IMG/VR virus record: IMGVR_UViG_3300042938_001544
Span: 26,539-90,538 of that record
Length of the DNA stretch: 64,000 bases
Source of the DNA: a virus
Reading direction: 5' to 3' (one strand)
Shown here: positions 7,168 through 16,641 of the stretch, in pieces
How the letters are laid out: each line of letters starts with the position of its first letter
Numbering within the stretch: position 1 is the stretch's first letter
Translations under genes and position numbers: made by a program
The notes under the pieces: model-generated
What the model was told of the DNA's origin: nothing
The model's input: the letters and a program-made list of their open reading frames with translations, nothing else
Databases searched by the model: none

Positions 7168-7578
7168 TTAAGCAATTTTTTCTAATATTGATGATAAAGA
7201 ATGAACTATTTGTGATTTTATTTCATCTTCGTACCCTTGTCTCATAATCTCTGTTTTGTTATCATACAAAACATTTAATTTTTCCCAATCTCTCTGAGAC
7301 AAAACTATATCATAATGGTATACGTGATTGGTAATACTAATTTTTCTATCGTCCATAAGGATAAATAAACCTAACGTAACATTCTTGATATATTTCTTAC
7401 CTGATAGTGGAGCAATTAAAAATTTAGAATCAGGATGATTAATAAGTCTACGACAAATTGCGGTACAAATCTTTTCATTTTCCGATAGTCGACTTTTTTC
7501 TGTGAAAAATCGATACTTGTGCCAAAGAGTAAATTTAGTGTACCATCTCTTTAGAACCCTCTTTAAATATATTTTCAT
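7168..7578 (-). CDS. Hypothetical protein, basic N-terminus
   Basis: I do not recognise this 136-residue protein. It begins with a very basic segment (MKIYLKRVLKRWYTKF) and continues as an alpha/beta chain (SKFLIAPLSGKKYIKN, GLFILMDDRKISI, then a long C-terminal helix). It lies 9 bp upstream of the exported-protein gene and probably forms an operon with it. TATCTTTG, a match to the Bacteroidota -7 box, lies at 7621-7614, about 35 nt upstream of the start, although the -33 spacing is not canonical. It has no TATTTATA motif. Confidence 0.65.
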   Translation of the reverse strand: MKIYLKRVLKRWYTKFTLWHKYRFFTEKSRLSENEKICTAICRRLINHPDSKFLIAPLSGKKYIKNVTLGLFILMDDRKISITNHVYHYDIVLSQRDWEKLNVLYDNKTEIMRQGYEDEIKSQIVHSLSSILEKIA

Positions 7579-7636
7579 TTTTTTGTTGTATGTTGATTAC
7601 ATTATCTTAAGTACAAAGATAGTAAAAATATTGACA

Positions 7637-7670
7637 AAAAAAAATAACCTTAAAATAATTAAGGTTATTT
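7637..7670 (-). terminator. Intrinsic terminator of the minus-strand tail gene
   Basis: A 12-bp stem (AAATAACCTTAA / TTAAGGTTATTT, 7642-7653 and 7659-7670) with a 5-nt loop. On the minus strand it is followed by a T-run (complement of the A-run at 7636-7644). Confidence 0.85.
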
Positions 7671-7699
7671 CTTGTATTTTTTATTATTAGTCTTACTAA

Positions 7700-8302
7700 T
7701 TACCCGTTTAATCCGTTACCACCAATAAGAACCGCGTTCATTTGAACAACTTCTCTACCAGCACTATTTGTATAGGTTGGATGTGGAGGAATTATTGTAA
7801 TTACCGAATTGTCGCATATTTCCTGGCATATGGTGGTTTCAGTGTTAGACGATAATGGTGGTAGATTTTTACAATCTTCACAATCTAAAAATGGCCCTGA
7901 ACTGTAATGATAATTTGTTTCACCCGTTAGTGATAACTCATCAAAAGTAGCACAAAATGGTGTTTCAGAACCAAATTGTATTTCATAAGTAATACCTGTT
8001 GTAGGAGTACCATATTCACGACAAAAATTAGTTGCTTCAATATTAAACACTTCTAAGTCATTACATCCTATAAATTTAAAATTTAAAGACTCTGTAAGAC
8101 CACTTAAACACGTACAACAATCGTCGTGTAATTGAACAAAGGATATATTTAGAGTTTCCGCGCTTTCTGTTACTGCCCCAACAGTACCACAAAATCGAGC
8201 CTCGCTAATATCGAACTCTACTGTGGCCCCCAAAGTTAACGTTGCTGCAGAAAGAATGTATACATCATTAGTTAAACATTCATTTATAATATAATTTGCC
8301 AT
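7700..8302 (-). CDS. Cys-rich putative virion protein
   Basis: The 200-residue protein has about a dozen Cys, several in pairs (DDCCTCLSG, DCEDCKN, CQEICDNS), mostly beta-type sequence and a Gly-rich end. Such patterns are common in small tail-tip or fibre proteins of related phages, but I do not recognise the family. It is the last gene of the minus-strand tail block. A TATTTATA motif lies 85 nt upstream (8395-8388) and a terminator follows, so it may be transcribed alone. The ATG at 8302 has an A-rich leader with no Shine-Dalgarno sequence. Confidence 0.7.
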   Translation of the reverse strand: MANYIINECLTNDVYILSAATLTLGATVEFDISEARFCGTVGAVTESAETLNISFVQLHDDCCTCLSGLTESLNFKFIGCNDLEVFNIEATNFCREYGTPTTGITYEIQFGSETPFCATFDELSLTGETNYHYSSGPFLDCEDCKNLPPLSSNTETTICQEICDNSVITIIPPHPTYTNSAGREVVQMNAVLIGGNGLNG

Positions 8303-8387
8303 ATCTTTTGTGTTATTTTTTTTTTAATTTTTATAGGTTATAATGTAAAATTTAATAATTTTATATTATTTAACATTTTGTTTTTAT

Positions 8388-8395
8388 TATAAATA
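8388..8395 (-). promoter_or_regulatory. Late-promoter-like motif TATTTATA (minus strand)
   Basis: Exact motif in the coding direction, 85 nt before the start at 8302. Confidence 0.5.
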
Positions 8396-8400
8396 TCTTA

Positions 8401-9876
8401 TTAATCTAAATACTTCATATTAACGATTTGAAATTTAACTTGTCGTTTGTATGTATTTATCTCTCCACTACTATCCACCTTAATATCTATATAATACTCG
8501 TTAGGTATTTTATCCCTAGTGTCAAACATAAAATAATATTCGTTTGGCGTCCTGTTGATTTTGGTCCAACCTTGAACCTCAACCTCAGTCTGGCCTTCTC
8601 TAACATATACTCTGTAGTGAGCGTCAACATTTTGTAAAAGTTTTTGAGTTGTGTAAGCTTGTTTAATGACAACACCAACTTTTCTAATATCAGTATTGTA
8701 TATTTTTTCATCTTGTTTAATACCATAAAAGTCAAACCCATATAATTTAGGGTCGACTGAATTAGTACCAATCTGAATTGAATTTTTTAATGGTTGTATT
8801 GTAAACTCATTAAACGATTGGGGTAATGGGAAACCATTGTAATTTAAGTTGTACCATTTATCAGTAAACATACATGGTGTTTTATAACCAATTATTGGTG
8901 GTATAACAATTTCATAAACACCTTTAGTTCTTTGACAAGCGGTTAACCCTGTTAATCCAGGAATGTCATTTCCCGATGAATCCATAATAGTAACACTTGG
9001 ATTATTGTCTAAATTGATTGGGTTACCGTTATCAAACAAGTACAAATAAAGTTTGTTTGTTCTACCTAAAGAAAATAAGTTTCTATCATCTTCAATAAGG
9101 TCATTATAGTTTGTTTCTAAAAATGGTTCGTAAAATGTTTGAGTATGTCTTGTAAAAAATTGAGTTTCATAGGTATCAGTAAGACCTGATAAGTTTTCGA
9201 CCTGAGGTTTGTAAGCAATTCCCCATCCTGTGACATTAGTTAATGAACCATCAATAATTGAATTAATTTCACTAGTCATGTCAAAACTAACGTTCTCATT
9301 ACCAAATTCAAAATGTTGTGTGTCAACGATAGTTAATGAGCTAAAAGGAACAACCCCACTGTTTAAGTTATTGTAGACACCAGGCTCAGTCCAAACACCA
9401 ATTGTCGTTGTTTGAAACCAATTCGAGGGTCTATCAGAAAAAGATTTGTCCGTATCACTATATTCATAAACTAAATCAGCAAAATCATAACCAACACCTT
9501 CATCCCAAATCTGTGGGTTTAGTGGGTTGTTATTAATGTATGGGATTCTGAATAAAATTAAATCAAATGACGTGGCTCTTTTTCTACCTTGAGATGTTGA
9601 GGTGTTTAATAACTCAATATCAAAGGTTGAGGTATTCACCATTCTTAAAGTGTGAACAATTGTGTCGTTACAAGTTGTAGAAATTGTACCGTCATTTATC
9701 TTCTGAAATAGTAATGAAAGGTCTAAATCGAATATGAATCTACTATACCCACTAGGATATTGAGACACTGCGGTAGAACCATAAAACAATTCCGTAACTG
9801 GGTTTCTACCAGTATTGGTGAAACTGTTGGATATGATAGTATTGTTCTTACTAAAGTAGGAGTTATTAATTGACAT
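8401..9876 (-). CDS. Putative tail/baseplate structural protein
   Basis: The 491-residue protein is rich in beta-type sequence, Asn, Thr and Tyr, with no signal peptide or enzyme motif. Its first half (SRFIFDLDLSLLFQKI, FSSLTIVD, SFDMTSEINSI, WGIAYKPQ) resembles a jelly-roll type fold. The C-terminal third (YRVYVREGQTEVEVQGWTKIN, YYIDIKVDSSGE) looks like an Ig-like strand repeat. It lies between a gp5-like baseplate gene and a Cys-rich tail protein and has its own late-type motif 14 nt before the start. A structural role is inferred from context, and the family is not recognised. Confidence 0.72.
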   Translation of the reverse strand: MSINNSYFSKNNTIISNSFTNTGRNPVTELFYGSTAVSQYPSGYSRFIFDLDLSLLFQKINDGTISTTCNDTIVHTLRMVNTSTFDIELLNTSTSQGRKRATSFDLILFRIPYINNNPLNPQIWDEGVGYDFADLVYEYSDTDKSFSDRPSNWFQTTTIGVWTEPGVYNNLNSGVVPFSSLTIVDTQHFEFGNENVSFDMTSEINSIIDGSLTNVTGWGIAYKPQVENLSGLTDTYETQFFTRHTQTFYEPFLETNYNDLIEDDRNLFSLGRTNKLYLYLFDNGNPINLDNNPSVTIMDSSGNDIPGLTGLTACQRTKGVYEIVIPPIIGYKTPCMFTDKWYNLNYNGFPLPQSFNEFTIQPLKNSIQIGTNSVDPKLYGFDFYGIKQDEKIYNTDIRKVGVVIKQAYTTQKLLQNVDAHYRVYVREGQTEVEVQGWTKINRTPNEYYFMFDTRDKIPNEYYIDIKVDSSGEINTYKRQVKFQIVNMKYLD

Positions 9877-9890
9877 TTAAGTGTTTTACT

Positions 9891-9898
9891 TATAAATA
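9891..9898 (-). promoter_or_regulatory. Late-promoter-like motif TATTTATA (minus strand)
   Basis: Exact motif in the coding direction, 14 nt before the start at 9876, in the 22-bp gap between two tail genes. Confidence 0.6.
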
Positions 9899-11479
9899 TC
9901 AATTAATTCGGATATTTTGATTTAGGATGGTATTTTCTGCGTCAGCAAGAATTGCATTAATTTCTGCGGAGGTTTGTCCGTTACCTGCGGCAACAGGAAT
10001 AGGTGGTGCCGTAGCCACAGGATGTACGTGACCAGTAACAAATGAAAATATTTTTCTAAGTAGTTTCATTAACTCATCACCTCTTGTTGTTGGGTATGTC
10101 TTATTAAAAATACTACTTTCGTCACCAATAAATTTATCTTGTGGTATACCATATAAAGTTTGACTTAAACTAATCTTACCTTTAGGTCCTGTAGAGTCTT
10201 GAGATAGTAAATAAATTTTTTGAGCTCCTAAGACACCATAAGTGACATCTGAAGGTACAAACTCGGATGGAGTAACTGTTTCAGTTTTAATATCCCCTTG
10301 AGGTCCAATAAGTGCAGTTCCATTTTTGTTTTCCCAAACTAAAAACCACCCACTATTAACTAACCCCATATTTAATTTAATTTTACTATAAAAATTAACA
10401 TAATTAGTTAGTTCCGCAACATCATTTACAACTTGTGATGGTGAGAATTTAACACCTTTTTCATAAGTTAATTTTGATGGGGTAACAACAAATGGAAATA
10501 TTTGGTCTTGAGGTATATTACGTAATTGGTTGTTAACAACATAATTAGGTAAATCAATAAATTTTTTAAAAACTCCATCACTAAATTTATTAATTAAAGT
10601 TAATGATTCGTTAAAACTTTTGGCGGTAAATTTTACTTCCTCAATAGGGCCACTATAATCGGTACCAACACTTAAGTTAAGGATAGTGTCGGACTTAAAA
10701 TTTTTACTGTTAACTTTCTGACTTGGTATTACATTGTATAATCCAACAGACCCATTAAAAACATTTTGAGTGTTTTCTAAATTTTCAATATCCCAGATTA
10801 TTATTTTTTTAACTACCTTTACATTTTCAACTAATCTAGCTTGACTTTCTTGGGGTAATAAAACTTTTTGTTGGGTAAAATTTGAAAGTTGTAAGAATGA
10901 CCTCATCGCATTTCCAACAGGTAATTGTGTTGTACTTAATACTTTTGTTTTACCCGCTCTAATTAAAACCTCATTTTCTTTAACAACTACATCGGCGGAA
11001 CCACGTCCTAACAATGCGTTATCACCAGGTTCGGGAAATACACCATAACTATCTTTGTTACGATATTGCCCATCACTATTTTTAATCGAAATACCTTGTT
11101 TAATTCTATCTCCCGCAGCTAAAAATTTCTTAGCGCCTTGATAATACTCAAAAGGTGTTGTCATTGGTGACGAAAACGGTCCTTGAATATAAAATTGACT
11201 TTGGAAATTAAATTTTTTATTTTGATATATAATATGTACGTACTCGTCTTTTTTCGGTACTTGGCTAAAATAAAAAGGTAGTAATGGTAAAAAAATTAAC
11301 GGGTCTTTAGAAGTCCATTTATCTATTTCCTCATTCCAATCAGGAACTGAAGCTAAAATATCACTATATGTTTGTGTTTCAGGTATTACTCTAAGTCTAC
11401 CTAACATCATCGGGTCTTGGTTATCGTAAACGATACCAGGAAATATAATTTGATACTTATTAGATTGGTCTATTTTCAT
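9899..11479 (-). CDS. Baseplate hub OB-fold protein, gp5-like
   Basis: The 526-residue protein begins with an OB-fold of the T4 gp5/VgrG type: [18 protein letters not shown] at about 14-31 matches the family core GxVxDNxDPxxLGRxRV, and EYVHIIYQN and FYIQGPF follow. Near the C-terminus a HVHP motif ([14 protein letters not shown]) resembles the His-rich turn found in hub spike proteins. No lysozyme domain is visible, unlike T4 gp5, so lysis of the wall may fall to another protein. It shares its last base with the start of the gene upstream, a sign of coupled translation. The function is likely the central hub of the baseplate. Confidence 0.72.
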   Translation of the reverse strand: MKIDQSNKYQIIFPGIVYDNQDPMMLGRLRVIPETQTYSDILASVPDWNEEIDKWTSKDPLIFLPLLPFYFSQVPKKDEYVHIIYQNKKFNFQSQFYIQGPFSSPMTTPFEYYQGAKKFLAAGDRIKQGISIKNSDGQYRNKDSYGVFPEPGDNALLGRGSADVVVKENEVLIRAGKTKVLSTTQLPVGNAMRSFLQLSNFTQQKVLLPQESQARLVENVKVVKKIIIWDIENLENTQNVFNGSVGLYNVIPSQKVNSKNFKSDTILNLSVGTDYSGPIEEVKFTAKSFNESLTLINKFSDGVFKKFIDLPNYVVNNQLRNIPQDQIFPFVVTPSKLTYEKGVKFSPSQVVNDVAELTNYVNFYSKIKLNMGLVNSGWFLVWENKNGTALIGPQGDIKTETVTPSEFVPSDVTYGVLGAQKIYLLSQDSTGPKGKISLSQTLYGIPQDKFIGDESSIFNKTYPTTRGDELMKLLRKIFSFVTGHVHPVATAPPIPVAAGNGQTSAEINAILADAENTILNQNIRIN

Positions 11480-11691
11480 TATTTAATAGTTCTGTTTTGA
11501 TATTCTTTAAGAATAGTATTGTAAGTTAATTCTAATTTATCTAAATGTTCGGTCATTTTAATGACCGCATCTTTGGTAAATTTAAAATCTTCCTGAATAA
11601 AATCCATAACAAAAGTCAAATCTTTATTTGAGTGTGATTTGTAGTCTTTTATTATTTTTACGGCTTTTTCCGATTGTTCTTTTTTTGTCAT
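11479..11691 (-). CDS. Small coiled-coil protein in the baseplate operon
   Basis: The 70-residue protein is almost entirely helical and charged ([18 protein letters not shown], then [21 protein letters not shown]), with a heptad pattern. It fits tightly between two baseplate genes: 2 bp from the upstream one and overlapping the start of the gp5-like gene. The tight spacing supports it as a real gene. It may be a baseplate assembly factor or minor component, but I do not recognise the family. Confidence 0.7.
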   Translation of the reverse strand: MTKKEQSEKAVKIIKDYKSHSNKDLTFVMDFIQEDFKFTKDAVIKMTEHLDKLELTYNTILKEYQNRTIK

Positions 11692-11693
11692 AA

Positions 11694-13601
11694 TTACATT
11701 TTTTTACCGAAAGCACTCGAAGGAACTGTCAGACCTGCTGGTGTCATTGTTAATGGTGGTATTGCAATTTGTACCTTACCATTTTCAGCCTCTTCCGATG
11801 ACATAGATTTCATTTGCCCTAACATTTTTAGAACATCTAAATTAGGACTTCCATCTGGCATTGTACCTGTTGGGATACCAAGTTTTTGCATTTCCTCAAT
11901 AGCTCCAATAAACGCACGAGATTCAGAATATCCATCCATAAATTGAGATGCAAATAATAGAGGTAATGGTATTTCACCACCCCATCCAGAAGTCGCAATC
12001 TTTAACAATGATAGAATTTCATCAATAACACTCTTACATTTACGCCAATCCGATATAAACTGAGCCACAACAATTATAAGTTGGATTAACTTTAAAATCA
12101 TAATAATTCTTTTATCCATTTTTTCTCTAGCAACATCTTGAATTACTGATTGGATTAAATTTAAAATATCTTTTTTAATTATTTCAAAAAGTTCCTTAAC
12201 AAATAAAGCTCCTATTTTTGACATTAAGTTTATAAAAAACTTTTTAAATGTTTTCATGAAAGCGACGAATGAGTTAACACCATCAACAAATGTTTGACCT
12301 AATGATTTTAACATTACAAATATTGGTAATAATACTTTTGGAGATAGTAACGACGCGGCAATTCCTTGAACGATTAATTTAAGGAAGTTTAAATCTACCG
12401 TGGCTTTAATATTCCCCTCAATAGCAAAACCTTGCCATTCAGGATTGTTAATTAATGTTTGAGTTAATGCGTCAGCAGCATCGACTAAATCCTTATCCTC
12501 AATAAAATTTAATGTACCTAAATCATTTAGAATGTCATCATAATTAACGGGTAATTTAACATTACCACAATCCTCAAATTCAATCACACCATTTTTAATG
12601 TTAGTTACTCTTTGGTCAATATTACGTAAATCAATATCTGTGAATTCAAAAAACGACTCATCAATATCATCGAGTTCGGCTAATTTTGCAATACCACTAA
12701 CATCGATTTCTTTTTTATTATCAAAACATAAACCTAAAACCCTTTGGATGATTAACATAAGTTTATTAGTGTCTTCGGCTTGAGCTACTCCAACATTTGC
12801 ACTAATAGATATGGCTCCACTTAATGACTCCATAATATTTGCCATAATATTTGTGAACTCAACAACTTTAGTTGTTCTATAATAATCGGCTAAAAAAGTA
12901 CCAACTTTATTAATATTGTTTGCTCTATTAGGTAGAGTTACCTTAAACCACGGACCAGTTTCTCCTAAGTTATTTGTGTCAACGTATTGAATATCAAATA
13001 ACGCTTGTCCTGATTGACCAATATATTGTTGACCGTTGTCAGTTGAGTAAGGTTGACCACTTTGAATTCTTTGATACAACTCTTTGTTCATTGAGAATGG
13101 ATAAAGTTGTACGTTAACAGGATTTCTTTCGTATAAGACTTTACCTTCTTTACTTGACGGGTCTTTTTTTAATAGGTTAATCAAGTCTATTGAACTTACT
13201 TTAACATACACCACCTGAGCCGCATATGTTTGTTGTTGGTCACAACCAACCGCATTTATTGCTTCTTCCATAAGAAGCTCAATAATTTTAGGTTCAATAT
13301 TCTTAATAACCCTAATTAATGTTTTTTTAACGTAACTAATTGAACTACCTCCCTTACCACCAGTAAGATTATTAATATCTAGTAATTGTTCAAATTGATT
13401 TTTGATTTCCCTTTGAAATCTTTTAGTCTGTTCTTTGACTTTATCTATAGACTCAGTAACGTTTTGTTTGGCAGTATCAAAAGACTCTCCAGCTTTTTTA
13501 GAAGTGTCATCATATTGAGTTTTTAAATCCTTATATGTGGTGGTCGCCGCAATCTTTTTTTGTGCGTCTTTATAATCAAGACCTAAATCTAATGATGCCA
13601 T
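11694..13601 (-). CDS. Large virion protein with hydrophobic segments, baseplate/tail
   Basis: The 635-residue protein has a helical, charged N-terminus (about 1-80) with possible coiled coil, a middle part with beta strands (VNVQLYPFSMN), and two long hydrophobic segments at about 430-460 (LNFLKLIVQGIAASLLSP and LLPIFVMLKSLG) and 520-545 (IIMILKLIQLIIVVAQFI). The C-terminus (LPLLFASQFMDGYSESRAF, then GIPTGTMPDGSPN) is well-formed and probably globular. It lies between coiled-coil genes and the gp5-like hub gene, which suggests a baseplate hub or tail-tip protein. The hydrophobic stretches could contact the host membrane or be packed helices. No enzyme motif is seen. Confidence 0.68.
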   Translation of the reverse strand: MASLDLGLDYKDAQKKIAATTTYKDLKTQYDDTSKKAGESFDTAKQNVTESIDKVKEQTKRFQREIKNQFEQLLDINNLTGGKGGSSISYVKKTLIRVIKNIEPKIIELLMEEAINAVGCDQQQTYAAQVVYVKVSSIDLINLLKKDPSSKEGKVLYERNPVNVQLYPFSMNKELYQRIQSGQPYSTDNGQQYIGQSGQALFDIQYVDTNNLGETGPWFKVTLPNRANNINKVGTFLADYYRTTKVVEFTNIMANIMESLSGAISISANVGVAQAEDTNKLMLIIQRVLGLCFDNKKEIDVSGIAKLAELDDIDESFFEFTDIDLRNIDQRVTNIKNGVIEFEDCGNVKLPVNYDDILNDLGTLNFIEDKDLVDAADALTQTLINNPEWQGFAIEGNIKATVDLNFLKLIVQGIAASLLSPKVLLPIFVMLKSLGQTFVDGVNSFVAFMKTFKKFFINLMSKIGALFVKELFEIIKKDILNLIQSVIQDVAREKMDKRIIMILKLIQLIIVVAQFISDWRKCKSVIDEILSLLKIATSGWGGEIPLPLLFASQFMDGYSESRAFIGAIEEMQKLGIPTGTMPDGSPNLDVLKMLGQMKSMSSEEAENGKVQIAIPPLTMTPAGLTVPSSAFGKKM

Positions 13602-13606
13602 TTTAG

Positions 13607-13984
13607 TTAGTTTTTCATTTTGTAAGACCCGTCAGGTTTAGACGCGTCTTTTAGTATTAAATTTTCTAATAAATCATCATCCACACCTAAATCAGTAATT
13701 GAGAAACTACCACTTCCTGCGGTATTAGATTTTTCCCACATAGTAGATTGCAGTTTAGATAATGTTAATTTCTTTTCAACACAATCGTTAATGATTTTTT
13801 GTTGCTTTTCAATAACAGGACCTATTAGAGTCATATCTTCAGGTTCTTTCATCATTGTCAACATTTTATTTTGTATTCTAATCGCAGTGTTTCTTTGTTC
13901 AACAAGTTCATTATAGATTTCTTGCATCAAAGATAACATCGACTCTTTAGTTAAATTAATTTCTTTTTTTTGTGGTCTTCCCAT
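13607..13984 (-). CDS. Coiled-coil putative virion/assembly protein
   Basis: The 125-residue protein has a basic N-terminus (GRPQKKEINLTKE) and then a long heptad-patterned helix at about 12-85 (LMQEIYNELVEQRNTAIR and so on). A short Ser/Gly-rich break (NTAGSGSFSITDLG) and an acidic helix follow. It is the first gene of the minus-strand tail operon and is preceded by a TATTTATT motif 3 nt before the start. The next gene downstream is 5 bp away. The family is not recognised, and a tail-assembly role is inferred from context. Confidence 0.66.
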   Translation of the reverse strand: MGRPQKKEINLTKESMLSLMQEIYNELVEQRNTAIRIQNKMLTMMKEPEDMTLIGPVIEKQQKIINDCVEKKLTLSKLQSTMWEKSNTAGSGSFSITDLGVDDDLLENLILKDASKPDGSYKMKN

Positions 13985-13987
13985 TAC

Positions 13988-13995
13988 AATAAATA
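13988..13995 (-). promoter_or_regulatory. Late-promoter-like motif TATTTATT (minus strand)
   Basis: Seven of eight bases of the motif, 3 nt before the start at 13984. It marks the border between the sigma-factor operon and the late tail operon. Confidence 0.5.
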
Positions 13996-14009
13996 TTAAC
14001 TATAAAATT

Positions 14010-14759
14010 TTATTTAACCATATTCTCCACTAAAGTATAATACATTGTTTTGTATTTCTTCATTGACCCCCTAATTTCTTTGGTTGACAAATTAGTCATT
14101 TCCCTTAATGAGAGTAGTATAATATTTTTATTAAATTTATTATTATCGTTACCGATAAAAATAGATTCATAATTCTCAAAAAGGTCATGTAACGCATGAC
14201 CTAGTTTGATTTCGTTTTCCGATAAACTCTCATTTTCTAGCAAATTATCTAACTCAAGTAAAAAGTTTTTAATTACTTTTTCTGAATCAATACCTTCTTT
14301 TTCTATACTGTAAGAAAAGTTAGGGTTATTTTCTATACTCGTTGAGATATCTTCATATGATATTTTTCGGTTAGTTTCTTTTTGGTCCTTAATAATTTGA
14401 CCCATAAGATAATTCTTACAGATTGTACCAAAATATGAATAAGCTTTTTTCTCTCTAGAGGGTTTAAACTTTTCAATTTTTGTCATTAAGAATGAGTGAG
14501 TGTCTACATGTATCTCCGTAAAGTCCATGTCTTTTCTATATAATTTGTATCTTCGAATTATCGAAGATATCATCTTATCTAAAGGTTTTTTTAAAAAATC
14601 ATTATAAATTTTATTTCGTTCTTCGTAGGAGGTTGATTCTAAAAATCTAACAACGGCCTGCTCTTCGGGAACATCAAAATAATTTAATTGTGTTGGTTTT
14701 CTACCTTTCTTTTTTAACTCAACATTGGTGTTTCCTGTTAAATTAATAATTTCTGTCAT
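14010..14759 (-). CDS. 55: Late-transcription sigma factor, T4 gp55-like
   Basis: The 249-residue protein resembles the T4 late sigma factor gp55, a highly diverged sigma-70 relative that lets host RNA polymerase read late promoters. The clearest part is the region-2-like block at about 85-145: SFLMTKIEKFKPSREKKAYSYF, then CKNYLMGQIIKDQKE. It has the aromatic and basic pattern by which such factors bind polymerase and melt the -10 element. Regions 3 and 4 are not obvious, as in gp55. Its start overlaps the stop of the upstream glycosyltransferase gene (TAATG). It is the last gene of its operon, and the late tail operon begins 26 bp away. It is the likely reader of the TATTTATA motifs. Confidence 0.78.
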   Translation of the reverse strand: MTEIINLTGNTNVELKKKGRKPTQLNYFDVPEEQAVVRFLESTSYEERNKIYNDFLKKPLDKMISSIIRRYKLYRKDMDFTEIHVDTHSFLMTKIEKFKPSREKKAYSYFGTICKNYLMGQIIKDQKETNRKISYEDISTSIENNPNFSYSIEKEGIDSEKVIKNFLLELDNLLENESLSENEIKLGHALHDLFENYESIFIGNDNNKFNKNIILLSLREMTNLSTKEIRGSMKKYKTMYYTLVENMVK

Positions 14760-15571
14760 TAAACTGTTTGGGGTTCATACTTTATGGCCCTGTCGTTAAT
14801 AAAAAAGTATTCTTTTTTGGCCGAGTCAATCCAAAATCTTACTTCACCTTCCGTTAATCTATCGTCACCATTTTTATAATTCCAAAAAATAGACCCGTCT
14901 CTCAAGTTAACATGTTTATACCCAATCTTAGGTATTGACATAATCTTAACTGAGTTATGTGTCATTCTTAAGAAAAATTCATATCCAAATGTTAATTTGA
15001 ATGATGGTTTAATTAAACCAAAATCAATAAAAGATGATGTTTTAATAACCATACCTGAAGTTTGAAAATTCTGATATTCTAATAAAGTTTCATGAGTTAA
15101 AATACCCATTTCTGGTGTGAAGTTTGCTGCGAATGTTGCCTCATTTGTAAATCCTGCAAATTTACCTGTTTGGTCTGTATCAACAACGATAGGTAAGAAT
15201 GCGTCAACATCAGGATATGAGTTAGCGTAGACCTCAACGTTTTTAAACCAAATACTTGAATACTCATCGTCAAACTCAAATAGAGAAACCCATTTAGATT
15301 TTGCCGACCTCACACCATGATTTATTTGTGATGCGTAGTTAGCGTCTTTTGTCCACGCAACTTTAACTACATTTAAAGTACCAAAATCAAATTGATTTAA
15401 GTAATCTACAATATGTGTTTCGTTAGTGTGAACTATAATTAATTCATTGATACCAACTTTTTGATTTTTTAATGACTCAATACATTTTTCAAAATATTCA
15501 GTAAATCCGTTTGCTTTTCCTGACTTAATTGGTAAAATAACCGATACGTCAAATTTTTGTGTGTTTTCCAT
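14759..15571 (-). CDS. Glycosyltransferase family 2
   Basis: The 270-residue protein has a GT-A fold: an opening nucleotide-binding strand (DVSVILPIKSGKANG), a donor-site region (ELIIVHTNE), a NYASQINHGVRSAKSKW segment, and the metal-binding acidic group FEFDDEYS at about residue 98 in place of the usual DxD. Its acceptor half is about 120 residues. It would transfer a sugar from a nucleotide donor. It is 1 bp from the next glycosyltransferase upstream and overlaps the late sigma-factor gene, so sugar transfer and late control are in one operon. Confidence 0.85.
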   Translation of the reverse strand: MENTQKFDVSVILPIKSGKANGFTEYFEKCIESLKNQKVGINELIIVHTNETHIVDYLNQFDFGTLNVVKVAWTKDANYASQINHGVRSAKSKWVSLFEFDDEYSSIWFKNVEVYANSYPDVDAFLPIVVDTDQTGKFAGFTNEATFAANFTPEMGILTHETLLEYQNFQTSGMVIKTSSFIDFGLIKPSFKLTFGYEFFLRMTHNSVKIMSIPKIGYKHVNLRDGSIFWNYKNGDDRLTEGEVRFWIDSAKKEYFFINDRAIKYEPQTV

Positions 15572-15572
15572 A

Positions 15573-16637
15573 TTACTCTTCGATAGTTTCTAGTTTAGTT
15601 AATTGTTCTTGAAATGAGGCAAATCTTGTGTTAATATAATCAGTAAATAATTTTACCGAAACCTCATTGAATTCTTTTTTTGTTGGTAAATTCTCAACTG
15701 TTTTAATCATTTCCTCATATAAATTAGGGTTAACATTGTCCTCCAACCAATTTTGTAAGAAGTCAGCAACAAAATCAACCATTTGATTTTTATTGTTAAT
15801 CCATATACCATTATCCTCTGACATCCAAGATGGTAGTAAGTTTGGTGTTAAACCTAAAACAGGTACCCCGCAAGTCATTGATTCTAATGGGAATGTACCA
15901 TAAGCACTTGTTTCATCAATCCATACAGATAAGAAACTTTCTTTTAATGATTTAGAAAATTCTTCTTCGGATAAACCTCTCATATCTCTAAAAGTGACCC
16001 ATCTATATTGAGGGAATTTTATGTAGAAAGATTTAATTAAATTAACCGAATCTCTTTGGTCTCTTGAATGGACTGCAACAATTGGTTTTGGTGGTAATGT
16101 TTGTTTGGTGAATGATTCCGAAATGAATGGTTTTAAAACATCATAAGAAATACCTTTCATTAAGTTTTCTAAAAACTCCATTTGGGTTTCTGATGTAGTA
16201 ATACATTTGTAAAACCCTAATTGTGACCAAGATTGACCTGGTTGTAATGTTTCCAATACGTGGTCATAAGCTTGACATAACACAATTTTACCACAAGGTA
16301 ATTTAGCGATTTGACTCATTACAAATCCGTATAATTCAGGGATAACAATAAAATCTTCAGGTGAAACCTCTAAGTTTTGACCTTCGATAGATTTATGAGG
16401 TAATGATGTCATGTATGATTCACCTAACCATCCTGATACTCCTGTATAATCAGGTTTCTCATGTAAAATGATTGGGTTATATCCTTCGTTTAATAATGCC
16501 ATTCCTAAATTATAAATGTAGGCGATTGATGCTTTGGCATTACCCTTAGTATCCTGAACTAAAAGATAGATTCTTGATTTCTTATCTTTCATGTTTTGAA
16601 CTGACTGTTCTAATTTTGAAATTTGTTCTTTATTCAT
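15573..16637 (-). CDS. Glycosyltransferase, GT-B fold (GT4-like)
   Basis: The 354-residue protein shows a two-domain GT-B layout. The N-terminal half contains a Rossmann-like start (SRIYLLVQDTKGNAKAS) and SWLG/ITTSETQ elements. The C-terminal donor half has KPIVAVHSRDQRDS and then TFPLESMTCGVPVLG, the region of the family's E-x7-E signature, with EDNGIWI following. An N-terminal helix (about 1-18) precedes the fold. It lies 4 bp after an unknown small gene and just before a GT2 gene, suggesting coordinated sugar additions. Confidence 0.78.
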   Translation of the reverse strand: MNKEQISKLEQSVQNMKDKKSRIYLLVQDTKGNAKASIAYIYNLGMALLNEGYNPIILHEKPDYTGVSGWLGESYMTSLPHKSIEGQNLEVSPEDFIVIPELYGFVMSQIAKLPCGKIVLCQAYDHVLETLQPGQSWSQLGFYKCITTSETQMEFLENLMKGISYDVLKPFISESFTKQTLPPKPIVAVHSRDQRDSVNLIKSFYIKFPQYRWVTFRDMRGLSEEEFSKSLKESFLSVWIDETSAYGTFPLESMTCGVPVLGLTPNLLPSWMSEDNGIWINNKNQMVDFVADFLQNWLEDNVNPNLYEEMIKTVENLPTKKEFNEVSVKLFTDYINTRFASFQEQLTKLETIEE

Positions 16638-16641
16638 TGTA

